Positions 44,201 through 51,655 of a stretch of 64,000 nt of DNA are shown here, in pieces (the stretch's first letter is position 1; every line of letters begins with the position of its first letter). Made by a program: the position numbers and the translations under genes. The stretch is from positions 372,001 to 436,000 of the forward strand of contig NZ_JAUOSF010000003.1 in assembly GCF_030548465.1 (NCBI RefSeq), in the 5' to 3' direction. The notes under the pieces were generated by a model. That model did no database searches, was not told where the DNA came from, and saw only the letters and a list, made by a program, of their open reading frames with translations. The DNA comes from Tamlana sp. 2_MG-2023. Lineage in GTDB: Bacteria > Bacteroidota > Bacteroidia > Flavobacteriales > Flavobacteriaceae.

Positions 44201-44271
44201 TGCGCATAAATGATGCTGCCAATCAATAAAAAGGCGGGAAGCATCATTTTTTTAAGTAATCTGTTTTTCAT
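41245..44271 (-). CDS. SusC/RagA family TonB-dependent transporter (PUL 1)
   Basis: The 1008-residue outer-membrane receptor imports oligosaccharides with TonB-ExbBD energy. A signal peptide (to about QS near residue 25) is followed by a carboxypeptidase-regulatory-like domain (~25-105, VTGTVSDKAGVPIPGVNV). A plug domain follows (~115-230, with QGRTSGVTV, LYIVDGM and IEILKDAASSSIYGTEGANG), then a 22-strand barrel ending in FGLSLNF. It heads a susC-susD operon, 327 nt downstream of the HTCS regulator gene on the same strand. Direct-repeat sites lie in that gap. Confidence 0.97.
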   Translation of the reverse strand: MKNRLLKKMMLPAFLLIGSIIYAQSVTGTVSDKAGVPIPGVNVIAKGTTSGTVTDFDGNYELNTNTGNTLVFSFVGYQSQEIKFTGQTTLNVTLSEDASVLDEIVVVGYGTKKKSLVTGAISSIDSERIASSSNQRVEQVIQGRTSGVTVSSSSGAPGSGAKIRIRGAGSSGNSEPLYIVDGMKTSSIEDIAPSDIENIEILKDAASSSIYGTEGANGVIIINTKSGRTGDLRVSFNSQTGVQFVNTSMELMDSSQFVNYMNEAGIGTVSNNGYNTNWIDETFSTAMLQRFDVNISGGSEKFMYYASASHLDQDGVVGRSNSNFKRTTFRTNLKSKLGKVVEIGLNATYSLSDRNGIQENSDTRGVIQNMLIIDPLTPVTYPNGQVPQSVIDNANTNGVPLLTDGDGNVYGYPSFSTGEVINPVAYANEIDKTNYDGDQLLASIYLKLNLAEGLSVTSRFGIDQENTETTTRIIPYYVSSEAANTAYTGSHEKVESTRWLWENFLTYEKSLGSHNLKLMAGYSAEDQDVETPIKNSGSVAVADFTGWDYDLPGFNTQQDIVDPYYDNMVSIYSRFSYDYADKYLFEASVRSDKSDKFPTDNKTGVFPSFSAGWIISNENFWNTQAGFNYLKFRGSWGQNGSRANLKGNSDKTYITNIVNELPIVYLGNEGAEITGYANPNLVWETSEQFDVGIDLRAFSSKLSFTADYYKKTTRDAIVEDGSLITPGSAGFLSNEFNAGTIENSGFEFELGFNNTTNNGFRYSISANLSTLKNEVTEILFVPDGASLVGAGAPQNADGITRFTEGLPSWYFYGFETAGIDSATGEVIVVDTNNDGNITDSDKTMIGSPHPDLLYGGNINLAYKAFDFNLQFQGTAGNDIVSVYHQPSRPITNKPVHFYENRWQQPGDNASYPGAANVIDSYDTDLVVEDGSYMRIKQIQFGYTLPESFLSQLKIKHLRLYVSLDDYFTFTDYSGLDPEIGNFNYDSIGVDRGFYPTAAKALFGLSLNF

Positions 44272-44502
44272 AAAGTTTAGTTAGTTTTTAAGTTATTACT
44301 ATCCTTGTTTTGTTTTAAAACACATACACAATGATGAAAAGAAGTAGTGCTATAATGCACAGGATTATAATAACTTCTCCGATTTTTTTAAGTCTATTTG
44401 TTTTAAACATATCCCAAATGTTAAAAAATTATTAAATGAAACATATAACCTTTAGAGCATGTATTAGAAATTTTGTGGCAATAGTCTTTCATTTAGAGGG
44501 TT

Positions 44503-44532
44503 TGCGACATTTGAATTAAGTGGTGCAACAAT
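44503..44532. promoter_or_regulatory. Direct repeat TGCRACAWT, 21-bp period, upstream of susC
   Basis: TGCGACATT (44503-44511) and TGCAACAAT (44524-44532) lie 21 bp apart, 230-260 nt before the susC start. The HTCS regulator gene is adjacent and carries a DNA-binding AraC domain, so these are candidate HTCS sites. Inference. Confidence 0.45.
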
Positions 44533-44598
44533 TTTACTAACAGGGTTTTAATACTATTTTAACCATATAATATCGCTTTTAATTTGTTTTTCTTTTAA

Positions 44599-47500
44599 TT
44601 AGGAGGCTGTTTTAGACTTCACTTCGGTAGGTAAAAAACCAAAATGATTTTTAAAACATTTGGTGAAATAGGAGTGTGAAGAAAAACCGGTAGCGTAACA
44701 AACTTTGCTAATATTGGTTTCACCCATCTCTAAAATTTGCTTGGCTTTTTGCAGTCTAATATTTCTTAAAAACTCACTAGCAGTTTGGTTAGTAAGTGCT
44801 TTAATTTTACGGTAAAACTGACTTCTACTCAAATTAAGTTGAGATGCTAAAGATTCTACATTTAAATTCGGGTCGCCAATATTTTTGTTAATATGGTTTA
44901 AGACGTTTTCAATGAATTCTTTATCTAAGGGTGTGCTGTTGACATCTTGTGGTACTTCACTAATCACGCTAAAGTATTTGTTGAAAATAAGTTGTCTGCT
45001 GGTAATGAGTTGAGCCAGTCTTAGTTTAAGTAAGCGAATATTAAAGGGCTTCACTAAATAAGCATCAGCTCCTGTTTCTATCCCTTCAATACGGTCTTCT
45101 ACCTTTGCCTTGGCGGTAAGCATTAAAACCGGGATGTGACTGGTGCTTAGGTCTTTTTTTAAGTGCTTGCAGAATGCCATGCCGTCCATTTCAGGCATCA
45201 CCACATCGGTAAGGACGACATCAGGAAAAGCTTCCTTGGCAATTTTTAGTCCGTCAACTCCGTTATTAGCAATAAGTACTTTGTATTGCTTGCTTAACTC
45301 AAGTTTTAAATAAGCTCTTAGTTCTTGATTATCTTCAACAACTAATATGGTGTGCTGTTTTTGAGAAGTTCCCGCTACTAAAGGTTCTTCAGTTTCTTCT
45401 ACTAATGAAACTGCTGGCACATAAGAGAAATCATCGTCTTTAAGGAATTCTGAAGCATCATCAAAAACGATTTGGTTTTCTTTAAAGTGGTTATGGCCTA
45501 ATGGCAGCAGAATTTTAAAGGTGGTTCCTACACCAACTTCACTCGTGACTTCAATATTTCCCTTATGTAATTTTACAAAACTTTGTACAACTTCAAGCCC
45601 AATGCCTGTTCCACCAAAATAGGTTTTACTTTGGTTTTCTACTTGGTAAAAGCGTTCGAATATTTTATCGGCTTCTTCGGCTTTTAAACCTGGACCGGTA
45701 TCTGAAATAATGATTTCTACCGCTTGCACACCGCCTTGTTCATTAACCAAAGGCAAATTGTAAAGTTCTTCAGTGGCTAATAACTCGATGTTTATAGCGC
45801 CACCTTCAGGCGTGATTTTAATGGCGTTAGATAGTAAGTTAAATATGATTTTTTCTAGCATTTTGACATCGGCCCAAACGGTTATATTTGGGTTGTCAGA
45901 ATCCACACTTAACAGAATATTTTTGTTGTTGGCTTCTTCTTTAAAATAACTGACTATATTTTTAGTAAAATCTAGAAGGTTTAGTTGTCTGGCTTTAACC
46001 TGAAGTTTATTGAGTTCCAGTTTTCTGAAATCCATGAGTTCATTAATGAGTCGGTATAAGCGATCGGCATTTTTATTAATAATGGCATGTTTGTTTTGCA
46101 CATGGTGAGGTAAGTCTAACTTAGAGTCATGAATGAGGTCTTTTAATGGGTTCATGATTAAAGTGAGTGGTGTGCGAAACTCATGTGAAATATTAGTAAA
46201 AAACTGAATTTTTTTCTGATTCAATTCATCTTGTTGTAACCGCTGTATGCGTTCATTTCTAATAAGTTCTTTTTCTTTTATTCTGCTTTGAGTAAGGTGG
46301 TTGAGGTAGTAAAAACTGAGTAGAAACAGGAGAATATAGAGGATGATGGCCCAAGTAGTTTTCCACCAAGGCGGTAGAATTTCTATGCTTAGTTCTAAAG
46401 GGGTTTCATTCCATACCCCATCATTGTTTGAAGATTTCAGCTTAAAGGTGTAATTGCCTTGGTCTAGGTTAGTATAGGTTGCACTGCGTTTTTGGCCTAC
46501 ATAATTCCAAGAATCTTCATAGCCTTCTAAGTAATAGGCATAGTTGTTTTTTTCTGGTCTGGTAAAGTTTATCCCCGTATATTCTATGGTGAAAACCGAT
46601 TGGTCACTGTTTAGGGTGATGTTATTGGTTTCAGAAATCGTTTTGTTTAGAGGGGCATCAGCTTGGTTGGGAATGACCGTTTCATTAAATAATTTGAAAT
46701 CGGTTAAACGTAAAATAGGAACCTTTGCATTGGTTTTTAGGTTATTCGGATGAAAATAATCGAGACCCTTTAAGTTGCCAAAGTAAAGCATGTCTTGGCA
46801 GTCTTTTAAAACAGCACCAGCGTTAAAGTCGTTAGATAATAAACCGTCGTTAAACGTGTAATTGGTATATTCTAATGGGTTTAAATCTATTTTAGTTAAA
46901 CCTGAATTGCCACTAACCCAGATGTTGTTGTCGGCATCCTCAATAATAGCCGCGACGTTGTCTTCTTCTAAACCATTTGCTCGGTTATACCATTCTAATT
47001 GTTTACTGGAGGTGTTGTATTGATAGAGACCAGTACCTCGAGTTCCAACCCAAATATTAGTTTTAGAATCTTCGTAGATGCTCAGTATGTAATTGGTGTT
47101 TGATGAGCTGTTAAACGTTTTATTTATTTTATCTGAAAAAGCGTGGATTCTCTTGATGTGCATGCCATCTTTTTCAATTTTAAAAAGTCCGTCAACAGAA
47201 CCTAGCCATAAATCATCGTTGGTGTCAACGAGTACTTTAGAAACATCGGTAGTGTTCAGGCGATGTTTTACAAAGGCTTCCGAATTAAAATGTGTAAAAT
47301 CCTTGGTTTCTGGATTGAAGGCATGGAGCCCTTGGAATGAAGTGCCTATCCAAATAGTACCTTCGGCATCTTCAGTAATACTTCTAATGGTATTTGATTT
47401 TAATCCTACAGCATTTTCGCTCGAGTAGCTGATAAATTTTTTGCTTCCTTTTTCTAGAAAGAACAAACCATGGTCCCAACTTCCGGCCCAAATGTTTCCC

Positions 47501-48774
47501 TTAGAATCTTTATATAAGGACATGATGTGGTTAGATTGTAAACCAGAATAGACGCTCTGGTCTTCGGAGTTTATATGCGTGATTTTACCAGATTTGGTAT
47601 TTAGTACGTCAATACCTCCGCCATCGGTAGCCATCCAAAGATTTTCATTTTCATCTTTAATGAGGGCCATAATAGAAGTTATTTTTAGTGAGTTGTCTTT
47701 GTTTGGAGAACTTTTAATGTCCTTAAACTTGTCATATAAAGCATCACTTATGGCCACGCCACTATTGAAATAGCCCATCCAAATACGGCCATCGTTGTCT
47801 ACATAAACTTTCCAAATGGAATTATGCAACAAGCTGTTTTCATCTTCCTTGCTATAGATGTAGTTTTTAACAATCGCATCGTTGTGGTCTAAATGAAAAA
47901 GCCCGTCGTTTTCGGTGCCAATCATCATGCTGTCATCAGCTAATTGGGCAAAGGTTATGATCTTTTTTGTGGTTAGCGGTATTTGTTTAACACTAATGAT
48001 GCTATAGTTTTGATTTTTATTCAAGGTACATTTGTAAACGCCTTGGTTGGCTTGTGTGCCTACCCATAATTGGTTATTTCGATCTACCATGAGAGTAGAA
48101 ATATCGGTTTCAAAACTGGTTTTATTTTTGGTGTAAAAATGGGCATGCACCAGTTTGTTTTCGGTAACATCAATTTCTTTTAAACCATAATTTGTGCCCA
48201 CGTATAATTTGTTGTTGCCAACATGCTCAATACTATTGATATTGATGCGGTGCGATTGGTCATGAAACGTTGAATTTGCTACTTTTTCAACTTTAAAACT
48301 GTTGATATTCAGCTTGAAAATACCGTTGCCGTAGGTGCCTATGTATAAATTGTTTGAGGCGTCTTCGGTTATGGTTGTGATTTTATCACTGTTAGGGTTG
48401 CTAGCATCAAGTACAAAACGTTGAAATTGATCTAAAGCACTATTGTATAAATCTAATCCGTTTTCGGTGCCTACCCAGAGTCTTTGTTTACTATCTATAA
48501 AAGTACAGTCTACGCGGCTGCTGCTCAAAGACGTTGAATCGTTTAAAATGTGTTTGTAAGAGGTGTAATTGATGCCATCAAACTTGTAGAGTCCTGTGGC
48601 ATTGGTGGCAATCCAAATGAATCCCTTGTGGTCTTGTACGATATCTGGAATGCCAACTTTAGGAATGCCTTCTTTGATGCTTACAAAATCATATTCCTTT
48701 TGGATGTGCTGCCCCCAAGAATTGAACTGAAAAACCCACAATAAAAGTAGGGTTAAACGTATAGTTTTTTTCAT
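44599..48774 (-). CDS. Hybrid two-component system regulator (HTCS) of PUL 1
   Basis: The 1391-residue one-protein sensor and regulator has a signal-like N-terminus and a periplasmic double beta-propeller (~25-720, many DHKGFIWIATNATGLYKF-type Reg_prop repeats). A Y_Y_Y domain (~735-795) and a transmembrane helix (~803-825, WWKTTWAIILYILLFLLSF) follow. Then come HisKA with the phospho-acceptor His in SHEFRTPLTL (H864), HATPase, a receiver domain with D1190 in LTDVVMPEMDG, and a C-terminal AraC DNA-binding domain. Such proteins bind oligosaccharide breakdown products and activate the neighbouring PUL. It is transcribed on the same strand as susC. Confidence 0.97.
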   Translation of the reverse strand: MKKTIRLTLLLLWVFQFNSWGQHIQKEYDFVSIKEGIPKVGIPDIVQDHKGFIWIATNATGLYKFDGINYTSYKHILNDSTSLSSSRVDCTFIDSKQRLWVGTENGLDLYNSALDQFQRFVLDASNPNSDKITTITEDASNNLYIGTYGNGIFKLNINSFKVEKVANSTFHDQSHRININSIEHVGNNKLYVGTNYGLKEIDVTENKLVHAHFYTKNKTSFETDISTLMVDRNNQLWVGTQANQGVYKCTLNKNQNYSIISVKQIPLTTKKIITFAQLADDSMMIGTENDGLFHLDHNDAIVKNYIYSKEDENSLLHNSIWKVYVDNDGRIWMGYFNSGVAISDALYDKFKDIKSSPNKDNSLKITSIMALIKDENENLWMATDGGGIDVLNTKSGKITHINSEDQSVYSGLQSNHIMSLYKDSKGNIWAGSWDHGLFFLEKGSKKFISYSSENAVGLKSNTIRSITEDAEGTIWIGTSFQGLHAFNPETKDFTHFNSEAFVKHRLNTTDVSKVLVDTNDDLWLGSVDGLFKIEKDGMHIKRIHAFSDKINKTFNSSSNTNYILSIYEDSKTNIWVGTRGTGLYQYNTSSKQLEWYNRANGLEEDNVAAIIEDADNNIWVSGNSGLTKIDLNPLEYTNYTFNDGLLSNDFNAGAVLKDCQDMLYFGNLKGLDYFHPNNLKTNAKVPILRLTDFKLFNETVIPNQADAPLNKTISETNNITLNSDQSVFTIEYTGINFTRPEKNNYAYYLEGYEDSWNYVGQKRSATYTNLDQGNYTFKLKSSNNDGVWNETPLELSIEILPPWWKTTWAIILYILLFLLSFYYLNHLTQSRIKEKELIRNERIQRLQQDELNQKKIQFFTNISHEFRTPLTLIMNPLKDLIHDSKLDLPHHVQNKHAIINKNADRLYRLINELMDFRKLELNKLQVKARQLNLLDFTKNIVSYFKEEANNKNILLSVDSDNPNITVWADVKMLEKIIFNLLSNAIKITPEGGAINIELLATEELYNLPLVNEQGGVQAVEIIISDTGPGLKAEEADKIFERFYQVENQSKTYFGGTGIGLEVVQSFVKLHKGNIEVTSEVGVGTTFKILLPLGHNHFKENQIVFDDASEFLKDDDFSYVPAVSLVEETEEPLVAGTSQKQHTILVVEDNQELRAYLKLELSKQYKVLIANNGVDGLKIAKEAFPDVVLTDVVMPEMDGMAFCKHLKKDLSTSHIPVLMLTAKAKVEDRIEGIETGADAYLVKPFNIRLLKLRLAQLITSRQLIFNKYFSVISEVPQDVNSTPLDKEFIENVLNHINKNIGDPNLNVESLASQLNLSRSQFYRKIKALTNQTASEFLRNIRLQKAKQILEMGETNISKVCYATGFSSHSYFTKCFKNHFGFLPTEVKSKTAS

Positions 48775-48866
48775 AAGTCAAGTGGTTAGTTGGATTTGTA
48801 TTTAAAGATAAAGATAAAATTTAAGAAAATTCAGCACTAAAATTAAAGAAGCATCCATTGTAAATT

Positions 48867-48893
48867 ATGTTGCATATAGGCTGTGAATGTTGC
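48867..48893. promoter_or_regulatory. Direct repeat ATGTTGC (GCAACAT), 20-bp period, upstream of the HTCS gene
   Basis: ATGTTGC occurs at 48867-48873 and 48887-48893, and reads GCAACAT toward the HTCS gene. It shares its core with the susC-upstream sites and the GH3-upstream repeats. Autoregulation is an inference. Confidence 0.4.
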
Positions 48894-49048
48894 GCTGTTA
48901 GGGGCTTGTATGTTGTTTGGATTAAAGTGAAATCTGAAGTGAATCACTATGTTGTGTTTGTGCTGTTCAAATTTTAGACGGTTTACAGGCTTGTTAGTAG
49001 TATATACTTTTTCAAGATCTAGCTAAGCTTCAGTATGCTAAAACTTCG

Positions 49049-49056
49049 TAAATTTG
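49049..49056 (+). promoter_or_regulatory. -7 element that decides the dehydrogenase start (TAAATTTG)
   Basis: A perfect TAnnTTTG match ends 18 nt before the ATG at 49075. It overlaps the TTG at 49054, ruling out that longer start. Confidence 0.6.
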
Positions 49057-49074
49057 AAACCGAAATCCATATTT

Positions 49075-50010
49075 ATGAAAGTTCTCCATTTAGATACCAA
49101 TCACGAGTTATTAATTAATCAATTAAACGCTTTAGGTTTTGAAAACCATGAAGATTATACCTCTTCAAAAGCCGAAATTGAAGCTAAAATTCATGAGTAC
49201 GACGGTATTGTATTAAGAAGCCGCTTCACCATTGATAAAACTTTTTTAGATGCTGCGCGTAATTTGAAGTTCATTGGTCGTGTAGGTGCGGGATTGGAGA
49301 ATATTGACTGCGATTATGCCGAGAGTAAAGGCGTGTTTTTAGTATCGGCGCCCGAGGGGAATAGAAATGCCGTTGGTGAGCATGCTTTAGGGATGTTACT
49401 TTCTTTATTTAATAAATTGAATAAGGCTGACGCCGAAGTAAGGGTTGGAAAGTGGTTGCGCGAAGCCAATCGTGGTATTGAGTTAGATGGTCGAACCGTT
49501 GGACTCATCGGTTACGGAAACATGGGGAAAGCCTTCGCTAAAAAATTACGAGGTTTTGACGTTGAGGTGCTTTGTTATGATATTAAAGACGGTGTTGGTG
49601 ATGTCAATGCTAAACAAGTAGATTTACAAACCTTTAAAGAACAGGTTGATGTGATTAGTTTACATACGCCACAAACGCCACTCACTTTAAACATGATTGA
49701 TGCTAATTTTATTAATCAGGTGAAAAAACCATTTTGGTTAATCAATACCGCACGCGGAAAAAGTGTGGTGACTCAAGATTTGGTGTCTGCATTAAAATCA
49801 GGGAAAATATTAGGGGCCGGACTAGATGTTTTAGAATATGAAAAAGCCTCTTTTGAAACCTTGTTTTCTACGGAACTACCTGAAGCTTTTAAATATTTAA
49901 TTGAAGCTGAAAATGTGTTGTTAACACCGCATGTTGCGGGTTGGACGGTTGAAAGTAAAGAAAAATTAGCTCAAACTATTGTAGATAAGATTAAAGCGAA
50001 ATTTTGTTAA
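49075..50010 (+). CDS. D-isomer-specific 2-hydroxyacid dehydrogenase (phosphoglycerate dehydrogenase-like)
   Basis: The 311-residue NAD-dependent enzyme starts MKVLHLDTNHELLINQL. The Rossmann motif GLIGYGNMGKAFAKKL is central. The catalytic Arg appears in NTARGKSVV and the His in LTPHVAGWT. Length and the GRVGAGLENIDCDYA segment fit the SerA-like branch without an ACT domain. It would oxidise or reduce a D-2-hydroxyacid such as 3-phosphoglycerate or a hydroxypyruvate; exact substrate unclear. A DUF1801 gene follows by 21 nt and may be co-transcribed. Confidence 0.93.
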   Translation: MKVLHLDTNHELLINQLNALGFENHEDYTSSKAEIEAKIHEYDGIVLRSRFTIDKTFLDAARNLKFIGRVGAGLENIDCDYAESKGVFLVSAPEGNRNAVGEHALGMLLSLFNKLNKADAEVRVGKWLREANRGIELDGRTVGLIGYGNMGKAFAKKLRGFDVEVLCYDIKDGVGDVNAKQVDLQTFKEQVDVISLHTPQTPLTLNMIDANFINQVKKPFWLINTARGKSVVTQDLVSALKSGKILGAGLDVLEYEKASFETLFSTELPEAFKYLIEAENVLLTPHVAGWTVESKEKLAQTIVDKIKAKFC

Positions 50011-50031
50011 CTTTAAGGAAAACAAAATAAC

Positions 50032-50490
50032 GTGCTATACAAAGCAGACTCTCCAGAAGATTATATCAGTCAGTTGCCCGAAGATCGGGTAGCACCCATA
50101 GAAAAACTTAGAGAAACTATTTTAGATAATTTGCCCGAAGGGTTTCAGGAAGGTATTCAATACGGTATGATTGCCTATTATGTGCCACATACGCTATATC
50201 CAGACGGTTATCACTGTAAGCCCGAAGAACCTTTGCCATTTATGAGTTTTGCATCTCAAAAGAATTCTATAAATCTTTACCATAGCGGTATTTATGCCAT
50301 TCCAGAATTGTACGATTGGTTTGTTTCCGAATATCCAAAGTACAGTACATTAAAGCTCGATATGGGTAAAAGTTGCATTCGGTTTAAAAAAGTGAGCGCC
50401 ATACCTTATGAGCTCATAGGGGAATTAGCGCGTAAACTTAGTGTTGCCGAGTGGGTTACAGTTTATGAAAAAGCGCTTAAAAAGAAGTAG
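50032..50490 (+). CDS. DUF1801 family protein
   Basis: The 152-residue soluble protein matches the YdhG/DUF1801 family: SPEDYISQLPEDRVAPIEKL at the start, then EGIQYGMIAYYVP, FMSFASQKNSINLYHSGIY and KLDMGKSCIRFKK. The family has an alpha/beta fold of unknown activity. The start is GTG at 50032: a stop lies in frame upstream and the next Met is at residue ~46 inside the conserved core. It follows the dehydrogenase by 21 nt. Downstream, a 1.2 kb gap contains a decayed VOC gene. Confidence 0.88.
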   Translation: MLYKADSPEDYISQLPEDRVAPIEKLRETILDNLPEGFQEGIQYGMIAYYVPHTLYPDGYHCKPEEPLPFMSFASQKNSINLYHSGIYAIPELYDWFVSEYPKYSTLKLDMGKSCIRFKKVSAIPYELIGELARKLSVAEWVTVYEKALKKK

Positions 50491-50520
50491 TTTTTCACGC
50501 TGTCGTGGAAAAAATAGCTA

Positions 50521-50760
50521 AATAAGAAGAAACGTGTAACAGGAATTGGCGGATTATTTTTCAAATCGACAGCCTCTTAAAGCCTCCAAAGATTGGCATA
50601 TTAAACAATAGGAATTTAACACCGACGATTATGGTTGTACCTTTTTGAGGAATGATGAAGGCGGTAACAAAATTCATCTTTGGGAGCCTACAAATGGTGC
50701 TTTGTTGTTTTTTTTACAACGTTTTCAAACTTTGAATGAAAAATCGATAAACAAAAAAAT
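50521..50760 (+). pseudogene. Decayed VOC (glyoxalase-like) family gene
   Basis: A first frame at 50527-50572 reads KKKRVTGIGGLFFKSTAS and then stops. After a frame change, 50580 onward reads KASKDWHIKQ, a stop, then EFNTDDYGCTFLRNDEGGNK and IHLWEPTNGALLFF. The order GIGGLFFKS, KDWHIKQ, DDYG and LWEP follows the N-terminal half of glyoxalase/bleomycin-resistance (VOC) proteins. One frameshift and an internal stop are present, and the expected C-terminal half is not recognisable. The gene is therefore dead. Confidence 0.6.
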
Positions 50761-51655
50761 AACAACTTGAATGTTGCTTTTGGAACTGCTCAATGAATCA
50801 CATAAATATTTGATGAAAATGCTAAAGTAGCCATTGGTTCTTGTGGTAGTATGGAGTTCTTGTCGTTTACTGTTTCTCGATTTTCAGTAACTTAATTTTG
50901 TTTATTCTTAAAGTGAATATTTCACACAAATAATTAAATTTGTTTTATTATTGCCTAATTTATGTGCTCAAAACTTGAGTGCTTAGGTGTAGAAAGTGCT
51001 TAAATTCCCTTAGGTAACGATTGTTGAGCTTTATGCTAACAAACGGCTTACTTTTTTAGTTAATTCCATATGTACATTCACTGTTGTTATGAATTCAAAT
51101 TCGTAACCTAATACCATAGTTAAAAATTATAACTGTGCTATTAGGGTGCTGTTAAAAAAAATTTCATTTATAACTAATAATAGATGCTAGTTAATGAGTT
51201 TTCGAACTGTTAATTTAATTGAAGCTAGAAAGATGTTTTAAAAAATAAGAGATTTGGTGTTTTATCTAGCTTGTAGAATTTCTTATTGTTAGTTTATTTG
51301 TTAATTATCTAAAAATAAGTGTTTTAAATTTAGTTTTTCACAAATATAACTGAATTACGGAAAGTAAAATGGAATATTATTTAAACAAAAGTCTTAATAA
51401 ATGTATTTTTTACATTTTATTTTATTAATATTGTCATGTCATGATTTAGAGAGTGCTTCAAGTCTTATTTATTTCATGTAAGAATTTTTAAAATTTTTCG
51501 ATAGGTGAGTAGTCGTATTATAGTTATCAATAAAATGAATAACTTATCAATAACCTAACCAAGTTAGAGAAGTACGATAGGATTTAGAGTTTTAACATAG
51601 AATCCTAAATGAGCCTTTTAGTGACTAATTAAACAAGTATCAACCAGATTTAGAG
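50761..51655 (+). other. AT-rich non-coding gap before PUL 2
   Basis: No gene of convincing composition is seen on either strand. The right end contains a perfect 10-bp direct repeat (51524-51553) and the expected PUL 2 promoter. The first part may hold further debris of the decayed VOC gene. Confidence 0.5.
51524..51553. promoter_or_regulatory. Perfect 10-bp direct repeat with 20-bp period upstream of PUL 2
   Basis: TTATCAATAA occurs at 51524-51533 and 51544-51553, about 105-130 nt before the first PUL 2 susC. The two-helical-turn period suits a dimeric activator bound to one DNA face. No PUL 2 regulator is in the window. Confidence 0.45.

Noticed and set aside
49054-49074. TTG start extending the 2-hydroxyacid dehydrogenase by seven residues
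   Set aside because: The TTG is part of the -7 promoter element, so it would not be transcribed; the ATG at 49075 gives the family-typical start.
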